Below are positions 37,781 through 44,438 of a stretch of 44,438 nucleotides of DNA, piece by piece. The notes below the pieces were generated by a model that worked only from the letters and a program-made list of their open reading frames with translations, searched no databases and had not been told where the DNA came from. The stretch is from an uncultured Enterobacterales bacterium (GTDB taxonomy: Bacteria > Pseudomonadota > Gammaproteobacteria > Enterobacterales > Enterobacteriaceae), in the NCBI GenBank assembly GCA_946478305.1, contig CAMLBO010000034.1, positions 1 to 44,438 of the forward strand, given 5' to 3'. The number at the start of each line of letters is the position of its first letter. The first letter of the stretch is position 1. Position numbers and translations under genes: made by a program.

Positions 37781-39538
37781 TTATTCCGTTATGGCGAGAA
37801 ACGTTTCAGTGAGTGGGATTTCATCGTGCCGCTGACTGAAACGTTGCCTGCGGCGGTAGGCGTAAACATCTTCAATATGGCCGCCCAGGATCCGCTTTTG
37901 CACTGCCTGCCAGTAATTGACCTCAAACAGGTCGCTATGCAATTTCTCAAATAAAGGCTTCAGCCGTTTATCGCTGCATAGAAAATGGCGAAACTCTTCA
38001 GGGAAAACATCTTGCGGCGAAATGCTGTACCAGGGTTCGCTTGCCAGTTCATCTTCCGGATAACGCGGCTCAGGAATACGGCGGAAATTCACCTCAGTCA
38101 TATAGCAAATTTCATCATAGTCATAAAATACCACCCGCCCGTGACGGGTGACGCCGAAGTTTTTGAAAAGCATATCTCCTGGAAAAATATTGGCTGCGGC
38201 AAGTTGCTTTATTGCATTGCCATACTCCTCAATAACATCATGCAATTGGTGATCACTGGCCTGTTCCAGATAAAGATTCAGGGGGGTCATTCGACGCTCG
38301 ATATAGAGATGACGCAGAATAATGTTGTCCCCAGCCTGTTCAATTTTCCCTGGAACTTCGCGCATTAATTCCTCCAACAATTCAGCACTGATATTTTTCT
38401 TCGACAGGCTGAAGTGCTCGAATTCCTGGGTATCGGCCATGCGACCCACTCTGTCATGCTCTTTGACCAGTTGGTAACAGGCCATGACCTGCGCTTCTGT
38501 TACCTCTTTTTGCGGAGCAAAACGGTCTTTTATGACTTTGAAAACGCGGTCACTACCAGGAAGCGTGAACACCAGCATCACCATCCCTTTCACTCCGGGG
38601 GCGATAATAAATTGCTGATGATTTTGTTCCATGAAATGCAGATGTTCACGATAGCACTCCGTTTTCGCATGCTTCTGGCAGCCGATGGCGCTGTAAAGTT
38701 CTGCCATGGTCTTTGCGGGTAAGATCTCTCGTAGCCACTCTACCAAGGCTCCAGGCTGAGGGGCATAAACCATAAAATAGGAACGGGCGAAACCGAACAC
38801 AATGCTGGCGTCATCGCGATCGGTCAGGCAAGCATCAACAAAAAGCTGCCCCCTGCGACTGCGATGAATTGGTAACAGAAAAGGTAAGACCTTACCTGCG
38901 AGGCGGATTTTCCCCACCAACCAGGCGGCTTTATTGCGATAAAATAGTTCAGTGGACACTTCAAAAATAGCCGTGGCGAGTAATGCTGGCACAGCAATAA
39001 TTTGAAGTGCTTGAGTGATAGAGCTGACATCACGCTTCAGGTCTTCCCATTCCAGCCGTAGTGGCAGATCGGCAAGTATTGCCTCCAGTAAAGCAGGTAA
39101 TTGGTCCGCCCCCTCGTATCGACGAAAAAGCGGTCGGGGGAGAGCTCTCCGATGACAATTCGGTTGTTCACTGTAAATAAACAGTTTTTTGGCCGTTAAA
39201 TCGCGATGTTTGAAAATACGGCAATAAACCGAGTTGAAAAAACTTTCAGCTATTTCAGCCCGGGGATATTCGGGCAGCAGCTCACTGTAGGAGTGCTTAA
39301 CAGCTTCAAGAAAACCAGCATCATAGAAGTGGGGGCCAGTAATACATTTTAGTTGTGCGACAACCAGTCCTACATGGTGGTCGTACAAATGGATGCGCTG
39401 CTTCATAGCCGCCTGTACGGCAACCCAGTCAGCTTGTTCAAAGCGGTGCTGAGCGCCGGAGGTCACTTCCAAAAAGCGTCCGTACTGGGCATCAAACCCT
39501 TGCAAAATCGTCTGGGCGATTAACAATTCAATACGCAT
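37781..39538 (-). CDS. aceK: Isocitrate dehydrogenase kinase/phosphatase AceK
   Basis: The 585-residue bifunctional enzyme (E. coli 578) phosphorylates isocitrate dehydrogenase to send isocitrate into the glyoxylate bypass, and reverses this. The N-terminal regulatory domain is about 1-310. The kinase-like domain shows the ATP loop [28 protein letters not shown] (in part), the [13 protein letters not shown] hinge and the [22 protein letters not shown] catalytic and metal region. It is third in aceBAK, 53 bases after aceA, across a stable hairpin that probably lowers its expression. Confidence 0.97.
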   Translation of the reverse strand: MRIELLIAQTILQGFDAQYGRFLEVTSGAQHRFEQADWVAVQAAMKQRIHLYDHHVGLVVAQLKCITGPHFYDAGFLEAVKHSYSELLPEYPRAEIAESFFNSVYCRIFKHRDLTAKKLFIYSEQPNCHRRALPRPLFRRYEGADQLPALLEAILADLPLRLEWEDLKRDVSSITQALQIIAVPALLATAIFEVSTELFYRNKAAWLVGKIRLAGKVLPFLLPIHRSRRGQLFVDACLTDRDDASIVFGFARSYFMVYAPQPGALVEWLREILPAKTMAELYSAIGCQKHAKTECYREHLHFMEQNHQQFIIAPGVKGMVMLVFTLPGSDRVFKVIKDRFAPQKEVTEAQVMACYQLVKEHDRVGRMADTQEFEHFSLSKKNISAELLEELMREVPGKIEQAGDNIILRHLYIERRMTPLNLYLEQASDHQLHDVIEEYGNAIKQLAAANIFPGDMLFKNFGVTRHGRVVFYDYDEICYMTEVNFRRIPEPRYPEDELASEPWYSISPQDVFPEEFRHFLCSDKRLKPLFEKLHSDLFEVNYWQAVQKRILGGHIEDVYAYRRRQRFSQRHDEIPLTETFLAITE

Positions 39539-39564
39539 AAGGGCTCGCTCCGAATCAGAAAATG

Positions 39565-39583
39565 GGCCCGGTAATACCGGGCC
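39565..39583 (-). promoter_or_regulatory. aceA-aceK intercistronic hairpin
   Basis: GGCCCGGT pairs perfectly with ACCGGGCC around a three-base loop. It lies 8 bases after the aceA stop. On the minus strand ATTTTC follows, too few T for full termination. Such structures between aceA and aceK in E. coli help reduce kinase output; the same is inferred here. Confidence 0.65.
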
Positions 39584-39591
39584 TACAAACT

Positions 39592-40905
39592 TCAGGCGCC
39601 AAATTGCTGCTCTTCGGTAGACCCCGTCAGCGCCGTCACTGATGAACGCCCGCCCTGAATAATATTGGTGACTTTATCGAAATACCCGGTGCCAACTTCC
39701 TGTTGGTGAGAGGCAAAAGTATAACCTCGACCAATCGCGGCAAATTCGGGCTCCTGTACTTTTTCCACGTAATGTCTCATCCCTTCTCCCTGGGCATAAG
39801 CATGCGCCAGATCGAACATGTTGAACCACATGCTATGAATGCCAGCGAGAGTAATGAACTGATACTGATAGCCCATAGAGGCAAGCCGCTCCTGGAAACT
39901 GGCAATGGTTTTATCATCGAGATTCTTTTTCCAGTTAAAAGAAGGTGAGCAGTTATAGGCCAATAATTTGCCAGGGAATTTGGCATGGATCGCATCAGCA
40001 AAACGCTGAGCTAATGCCAAATCAGGGGTGGACGTTTCACACCAGACAATGTCGGCATAAGGCGCATAGGCCAGCCCGCGACTGATAGCCTGTTCAATAC
40101 CAGCATGGGTACGGTAGAAACCTTCAGGTGTACGCTCGCCGGTAATAAATTCACTGTCGTACGGATCGCAGTCGGAGGTAAGAAGATCGGCTGCATCCGC
40201 ATCGGTACGGGCAACCAATAGAGTTGGCACACCTAATACATCGGCTGCCAGGCGTGCCGAAACCAGTTTATGGATAGCTTCCTGGGTAGGGACCAGCACT
40301 TTCCCTCCCATATGCCCACACTTTTTCACCGCAGCAAGCTGATCTTCAAAGTGCACTGCAGCGGCCCCGGCTTCAATCATCGATTTCATTAGTTCAAAGG
40401 CGTTAAGTACGCCACCAAATCCTGCCTCCGCATCCGCCACAATAGGCAAAAAATAGTCGGTATAACCGGCCTGCCCCGGCTCGATATTGTTTGACCATTG
40501 GATCTGGTCAGCTCGGCGGAAGGTATTATTGATGCGTGCCACAACTTCAGGAACCGAGTTTACCGGGTAGAGGGATTGGTCCGGGTACATACTGGATGCC
40601 GTGTTGGCGTCTGCAGCCACCTGCCAGCCCGAAAGATATATTGCTTCGATACCTGCCTTTGCCTGCTGTAACGCCTGCCCGCCGGTTAAGGCGCCGAGAC
40701 AATTCACGTAGCCTTTGCGCGATGAGCCATGCAACAGGTTCCACAAACGTTTTGCGCCATTCTGGGCCAAAGTACATTCTGGATTCACCGAGCCTCGCAG
40801 ACTCACTACGTCGGCTGCACTGTACGGACGGGTGATACCCTGCCAGCGTTGTTGTGACCAGGTTTCTTCTAGCTGCTGAATTTGCTGAGTACGGGAGTTT
40901 TTCAT
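39592..40905 (-). CDS. aceA: Isocitrate lyase AceA
   Basis: The 437-residue enzyme (E. coli 434) splits isocitrate into glyoxylate and succinate. The catalytic signature KKCGHMGGK has Cys196; other landmarks are [40 protein letters not shown] (Mg ligands) and [13 protein letters not shown]. The C-terminal lid with SPSFNWKK is complete. An in-frame ATG with GGAAAC upstream starts [16 protein letters not shown], matching the family N-terminus. It lies 57 bases after aceB in the aceBAK operon. Confidence 0.98.
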   Translation of the reverse strand: MKNSRTQQIQQLEETWSQQRWQGITRPYSAADVVSLRGSVNPECTLAQNGAKRLWNLLHGSSRKGYVNCLGALTGGQALQQAKAGIEAIYLSGWQVAADANTASSMYPDQSLYPVNSVPEVVARINNTFRRADQIQWSNNIEPGQAGYTDYFLPIVADAEAGFGGVLNAFELMKSMIEAGAAAVHFEDQLAAVKKCGHMGGKVLVPTQEAIHKLVSARLAADVLGVPTLLVARTDADAADLLTSDCDPYDSEFITGERTPEGFYRTHAGIEQAISRGLAYAPYADIVWCETSTPDLALAQRFADAIHAKFPGKLLAYNCSPSFNWKKNLDDKTIASFQERLASMGYQYQFITLAGIHSMWFNMFDLAHAYAQGEGMRHYVEKVQEPEFAAIGRGYTFASHQQEVGTGYFDKVTNIIQGGRSSVTALTGSTEEQQFGA

Positions 40906-40962
40906 GGCGCGGTTTCCTGTTCTTAATGTTTTGGGGTTAACTTTTGTAGGGTAAATCAGGAT

Positions 40963-42561
40963 TTATGCCAGTAATGCGTAGCCCGGCAGCGTGAGGAAAT
41001 CAATCAACTCGTCCTGTGTAGTGATGCGCTCCATCAGCGCGGCGGCTTCATCAAACCGCCCCGAACTGAAACGCCGTTCGCCCAGTTCTTGTTGAATAAC
41101 CTGCATCTCTTCACACAGCATCTGGCGAAAAAGTGCTTTGGTTACCGGCTGACCGTCGCTGAGCGTTTTGCCGTGGTGGATCCACTGCCAAATCGAGGTG
41201 CGGGAGATCTCAGCAGTCGCAGCATCTTCCATCAGGCCGTAAATAGGTACGCAGCCGTTGCCGCAGATCCAGGCCTCGATGTATTGCACGGCGACGCGAA
41301 TATTGGCCCGCATCCCCTCTTCGGTTCGATCTCCCGGACAAGGTTCGAGCAATTGACTGGCAGTTACGGGCACATCTTCCTGACGTGAGACGTCCAACTG
41401 ATTATTGCGTTCGCCCAGCGCCTGATTGAAAACAGCCATCACGGTGTCAGCAAGGCCTGGGTGCGCAATCCAGGTTCCGTCATGCCCGTTGGCCGCCTCC
41501 AACTCCTTGTCTGCTTTAACTTTATTCAGCACCCACTGGTTACGTTCGGTCTCTTTGCTGGGGATAAAGGCCGCCATGCCCCCCATTGCCAGAGCACCAC
41601 GGCGATGGCAAGTTTTAATGAGCAAACGGGAATAGGCATTGAGGAATGGCTGCGTCATCGTAACTGCCTGCCGGTCTGGAAGAACCCGATCAGCATGATT
41701 TTTAAGGGTTTTGATGTAGCTGAAGATATAATCCCAGCGCCCACAGTTCAGACCTACGATGTGATCACGTAAATGGTAAAGAATTTCGTCCATTTGAAAG
41801 ACTGCAGGTAAGGTTTCAATCAGTACCGTGGCTTTGATGGTTCCCCTTGGAAGTTCCATATAATCTTCGGCAAAACTGAATACCTGACTCCACCATGCTG
41901 CCTCCTGATAAGACTGGGTTTTAGGCAGGTAGAAATAGGGGCCGCTGCCTTTTGCCAACAGTGCGCGGTGGTTATGGAAAAAATACAGTGCAAAATCAAG
42001 CAGGCCACCGGGGATAGGCTCTCCATTCCATTGGACATGTTTCTCAGGTAAATGCAGACCACGTACGCGACATACCAATACTGCCGGATCCGGCTTTAGC
42101 TGGTAAATTTTGCCGGATTCGTTGGTGTAACTGATCGTTCCATTGACCGCATCACGCAGATTGATCTGGCCTTCAATGACTTTGTTCCAGTCCGGAGAGA
42201 GTGAATCCTCAAAGTCAGCCATAAATACTTTTACGTTGGCATTCAGGGCATTTATTACCATTTTTCTTTCCACCGGACCGGTGATCTCGACACGCCTGTC
42301 TTGCAAATCGTCAGGTATTCCACGAATAGTCCAGGTTCCATTTTTAATGGAAGCTGTTTCCGAAATAAAATCCGGCAAAAATCCATCATCAATACGCTGC
42401 TGAACCACAACCCGTTTTTGCAAAAGCTTATTACGCGAGCGGGCAAAATGACTGACCAGTTCTGTCAGAAAATCGACCGCCTCATCCGTTAATACCAGGG
42501 ACTCCTTTTCAGTAAAGTGGCGCGTGAAGTCCAGTGCGGAGCGGGTTGTCTGCTGATTCAT
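40963..42561 (-). CDS. aceB: Malate synthase A
   Basis: The 532-residue enzyme (E. coli 533) condenses glyoxylate with acetyl-CoA to give malate. It has the malate synthase A barrel motifs FMADFEDSLSPDWNKVIEGQINLRDAV (in part), RGLHLPEKH, IETLPAVFQMDEILYHLRDHIVGLNCGRWDYIFSYIKT (in part, with the catalytic Arg and Mg Glu) and MEDAATAEISRTSIWQW. AGGAGA lies about 7 bases before the ATG but is predicted to pair with an upstream TCTCCT. It is the first gene of aceBAK, under the IclR-type operator at 42727-42740. Confidence 0.97.
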   Translation of the reverse strand: MNQQTTRSALDFTRHFTEKESLVLTDEAVDFLTELVSHFARSRNKLLQKRVVVQQRIDDGFLPDFISETASIKNGTWTIRGIPDDLQDRRVEITGPVERKMVINALNANVKVFMADFEDSLSPDWNKVIEGQINLRDAVNGTISYTNESGKIYQLKPDPAVLVCRVRGLHLPEKHVQWNGEPIPGGLLDFALYFFHNHRALLAKGSGPYFYLPKTQSYQEAAWWSQVFSFAEDYMELPRGTIKATVLIETLPAVFQMDEILYHLRDHIVGLNCGRWDYIFSYIKTLKNHADRVLPDRQAVTMTQPFLNAYSRLLIKTCHRRGALAMGGMAAFIPSKETERNQWVLNKVKADKELEAANGHDGTWIAHPGLADTVMAVFNQALGERNNQLDVSRQEDVPVTASQLLEPCPGDRTEEGMRANIRVAVQYIEAWICGNGCVPIYGLMEDAATAEISRTSIWQWIHHGKTLSDGQPVTKALFRQMLCEEMQVIQQELGERRFSSGRFDEAAALMERITTQDELIDFLTLPGYALLA

Positions 42562-42567
42562 CGGTAT

Positions 42568-42600
42568 TCTCCTGATATATCTCTTATATCAGCCAGGAGA
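42568..42600 (-). promoter_or_regulatory. Leader hairpin covering the aceB ribosome-binding site
   Basis: On the minus strand, TCTCCT (42595-42600) pairs with the Shine-Dalgarno segment AGGAGA (42568-42573), and GATATA pairs with TATATC. This gives 12 bp with one 4-nt bulge and a 5-nt loop. The ribosome site would be hidden in the folded mRNA, provided transcription starts upstream of 42600. Confidence 0.5.
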
Positions 42601-42713
42601 ATCACTCTCCGGCTGGCTCATGTTCAGGCTTCTGATGGTCGAGATTGAGGATCGTTTTAGCCCGGAGATCTTTATCTCAACTTCTGCTCTGTGAGATTTA
42701 AGCGTAATCAATA

Positions 42714-42752
42714 AAATAATAAAATCAAAAACGATTTCCATTTTATTTTTAC
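42714..42752 (-). promoter_or_regulatory. IclR operator region of the aceBAK promoter
   Basis: On the minus strand TAAAATGGAAATCGTTTTTG followed by ATTTT corresponds closely to the E. coli aceB IclR-protected sequence (as I recall it, AAAATGGAAATTGTTTTTGA). It lies 150-190 bases upstream of the aceB start, in a strongly AT-rich stretch. IclR bound here represses the glyoxylate bypass. Confidence 0.75.
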
Positions 42753-42884
42753 TTTGTTTTTTATTTACTATAAATCAATGAGATATAACTGGAATTATTT
42801 TTCTCAAAACGAGAGTTCATTTCATTATTGAAAAAGAAAGGATGAGTATTGTTAGAGGGTATTTGGGAGAGCCAGAGGGAAGAA

Positions 42885-42930
42885 TAGAAAACAATGTCCA
42901 GGCAAGCGATCCTGACGATCATCTGCCCGG
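42885..42930 (-). terminator. Probable metA terminator
   Basis: On the minus strand CCGGGCA pairs with TGCCTGG (42924-42930 with 42898-42904, one G.U), with a 19-base loop, then ACATTGTTTTC. The T tract is imperfect, so confidence is moderate. Confidence 0.45.
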
Positions 42931-42938
42931 TCAGTCAG

Positions 42939-43868
42939 TTACTCGAGGGTTGGGTTCATCTGACGCAGGTCAAATGGCGTGATCTGATAAACGTAGTAAT
43001 TCAGCCAGTTGGTGAATAATAGGTGCCCATGGCTACGCCATGTCGCTTTAGGCGAGAGCTCAGGGTTATCATGAGGAAAGTAGTTGAATGGCATATCCGG
43101 TGAGAGCCCGGCGTCGCGGTCACGCAGGTATTCACCGGCAAGCGTGCCCGCATCATATTCCGGATGCCCCGTTACAAAAGCCATACGCTTGTCTTTAGTA
43201 GCAAACAGGTAGGCACCCGCTTCCTCAGACTCCGCCAAAATGTCGAGATCGGTATATTTGCGCAACTCTTCCACAGGAAAATCAGCATAGCGAGAATGAG
43301 GCGCTAAAAAGCTCTCATCAAATCCGCGGGTTAATAGTGCTAATGGCTGTAGCGTCTGATGAGGATAAACGCCTGATAGTTTATTGTCACGCGTCATCTT
43401 AGGCGTGCCGTAAAGCACGTTCAATGCCGCCTGGACGGCCCAGCAGACAAATAAAGTTGATGTTACGTGCTCTTTCGCCCAATGGACTACACGTTCAATT
43501 TGCGGCCAATAGGCGACGTCGCAAAAATCTACCAAACCAAGAGGCGCACCGGTAACAATCAAGCCATCGAAGTTCTCATTTTGAATATCTTCAAAGTCAC
43601 AGTAAAAATTATTCAGATGTTCTGCGGGCGTATTCTTAGATTCCCGGCTATCAATGCGCAGGAGTTGTACATCGATTTGGAGAGGAGAATTGGAAAGAAG
43701 ACGTAGAAACTGATTTTCTGTCTCGATCTTTTTTGGCATCAGGTTCAGTACCAGCACCTTTAAAGGACGAATTTCCTGAGTTTTGGCACGTGACGAGGTC
43801 ATGACAAAGACATTTTCATTACGCAGAAAATTCACAGCTGGCAATTCATCTGGAACCCGAATAGGCAT
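42939..43868 (-). CDS. metA: Homoserine O-succinyltransferase MetA
   Basis: The 309 residues equal the E. coli length. The enzyme activates homoserine with succinyl-CoA at the start of methionine synthesis. The class I amidotransferase-like fold has the nucleophile Cys142 ([11 protein letters not shown]), the oxyanion segment [17 protein letters not shown], and the catalytic His and Glu in [16 protein letters not shown]. Family members with this Glu after the His are usually succinyl-specific, but acyl choice depends on other residues. MetJ boxes lie directly upstream. Confidence 0.97.
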   Translation of the reverse strand: MPIRVPDELPAVNFLRNENVFVMTSSRAKTQEIRPLKVLVLNLMPKKIETENQFLRLLSNSPLQIDVQLLRIDSRESKNTPAEHLNNFYCDFEDIQNENFDGLIVTGAPLGLVDFCDVAYWPQIERVVHWAKEHVTSTLFVCWAVQAALNVLYGTPKMTRDNKLSGVYPHQTLQPLALLTRGFDESFLAPHSRYADFPVEELRKYTDLDILAESEEAGAYLFATKDKRMAFVTGHPEYDAGTLAGEYLRDRDAGLSPDMPFNYFPHDNPELSPKATWRSHGHLLFTNWLNYYVYQITPFDLRQMNPTLE

Positions 43869-43893
43869 AACAACTTCCCCACAACATCCGCTT

Positions 43894-43917
43894 ATACGTT
43901 TAGACTTCTGGATGCCT
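43894..43917 (-). promoter_or_regulatory. Tandem MetJ boxes upstream of metA
   Basis: On the minus strand three adjacent 8-mers read AGGCATCC, AGAAGTCT and AAACGTAT. Against the Met box AGACGTCT they match 5, 7 and 6 of 8. The stretch resembles the E. coli metA leader (GATGTCTAAACGTATAAGCG as I recall it). MetJ with S-adenosylmethionine would repress here, 26-49 bases before the ATG. Confidence 0.75.
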
Positions 43918-44063
43918 AAAGATAACTTTTTTAATCTTCAAAGTCGATGACAGTATGAGCTAGGTGAAAAATCTTCAGCTTTAGGGAATATATTTAGATG
44001 TTTCTGTTCTCGAGAGTATGAGTTTTCGCTGAGTAGCCTTGGGAATTCACCAAAATCCCCATA

Positions 44064-44095
44064 GCAAAAAACCCCAGTCTTTCGACTGGGGTTTT
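44064..44095 (-). terminator. rRNA operon terminator
   Basis: AAAACCCCAGTC pairs with GACTGGGGTTTT (44068-44079 with 44084-44095) around TTTC, followed on the minus strand by further T. It lies 11 bases beyond the 5S gene and ends the leftward rRNA transcript. Confidence 0.93.
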
Positions 44096-44106
44096 CCACT
44101 TGTTTG

Positions 44107-44226
44107 ATGCCTGGCAGTTCCCTACTCTCGCATGGGGAGACCCCACACTACCATCGGCGCTACGGCGTTTCACTTCTGAGTTCGGCATGGGGTCAGGTGG
44201 GACCACCGCGCTACTGCCGCCAGGCA
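44107..44226 (-). rRNA. rrf: 5S ribosomal RNA (complete)
   Basis: These 120 bases read on the minus strand from TGCCTGGCGGCAGTAGCGCG to the complementary end CTGCCAGGCAT, essentially the E. coli 5S sequence, with the CCACCTGA and CCGAACTCAGAAG loops intact. It is the last gene of the rRNA operon, after the tRNA, in the position of rrfF of E. coli rrnD. Confidence 0.97.
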
Positions 44227-44261
44227 AATTCTGTTAATTTACCGAACTCTACGCTTATTAT

Positions 44262-44337
44262 TGGTGCTGATACCCAGAGTCGAACTGGGGACCTCACCCT
44301 TACCAAGGGTGCGCTCTACCAACTGAGCCATATCAGC
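44262..44337 (-). tRNA. thrV: tRNA-Thr (anticodon GGT)
   Basis: The 76-base cloverleaf has acceptor arms GCTGATA and TATCAGC, a D arm with AGTTGGTAGAGC, the anticodon arm CACCC-TTGGTAA-GGGTG, and a T arm with GTTCGACTC. The CCA end is encoded. Anticodon GGT reads ACC and ACU. It lies between two 5S genes, as thrV does in E. coli rrnD. Confidence 0.97.
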
Positions 44338-44387
44338 ACGCTTATTATTCTATCAGCCTGCTGATTAGAGCAAACTCTACTAATTTG

Positions 44388-44438
44388 ATGCCTGGCAGTT
44401 CCCTACTCTCGCATGGGGAGACCCCACACTACCATCGG
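44388..44438 (-). rRNA. rrf: 5S ribosomal RNA (3' end only, cut by the window edge)
   Basis: The last 51 bases of the window are identical to the first 51 plus-strand bases of the complete 5S copy at 44107. This is the first 5S of the operon, following 23S rRNA outside the window; only its 3' part is visible. Confidence 0.95.

Overview
This is a stretch of chromosome from a gamma-proteobacterium of the order Enterobacterales. Nearly every core protein has the length and motifs of its E. coli counterpart, and the gene order follows the E. coli yjbR-tyrB-alr-dnaB-lexA-plsB-ubiCA-psiE-pgi-lysC-yjbB-metH-iclR-aceKAB-metA region, read in reverse for its first half. The moderate GC content, the absence of the malEFG/malK-lamB-malM cluster between ubiC and psiE, the absence of dinF beside lexA, and two copies of a Yersinia/Serratia-like intergenic repeat suggest a Yersiniaceae-type genus (Rahnella, Ewingella or a Serratia relative). 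That genus assignment is inference. No insertion sequence, prophage, integrase or CRISPR array is visible.

Layout. Positions 1-3.9 kb hold accessory metabolism: a secreted esterase, then a LysR regulator divergent from a GST and a pyridoxamine-phosphate-oxidase-like flavoprotein. Positions 3.9-7.1 kb hold yjbR-yjbQ, tyrB and a divergent periplasmic cyclohexadienyl-dehydratase-like gene (pheC). Positions 7.1-18.2 kb are housekeeping and stress genes: alr, dnaB, qorA, pspG (with a clear sigma-54 promoter), dusA, zur, yjbJ, lexA (two SOS boxes), dgkA and plsB. Positions 18.2-25.0 kb hold ubiC-ubiA, psiE, pgi, a lysine riboswitch with lysC, and a PanS-type transporter.

The most interesting block is 25.0-32.8 kb. 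A tightly packed minus-strand operon encodes a periplasmic binding protein, a cytosolic alkaline-phosphatase-superfamily hydrolase, two permeases, an ATPase, a HAD-IB phosphatase and YjbB, a Na/Pi transporter-family protein. A divergent GntR/UTRA regulator resembling PhnR lies beside it. The phosphonate enzymes PhnW and PhnX and the C-P lyase are absent. The gene set reads as a self-contained route: import a phosphonate or phosphoester, cleave it in the cytoplasm, remove phosphate, and export surplus Pi.

Positions 32.9-43.9 kb carry metH, iclR, the glyoxylate-shunt genes aceK, aceA and aceB (with matching IclR-type sites at aceB and iclR), and metA with tandem MetJ boxes. The right end is the tail of an rRNA operon read leftward: a partial 5S, tRNA-Thr(GGT), a full 5S and a terminator, the arrangement known for E. 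coli rrnD.
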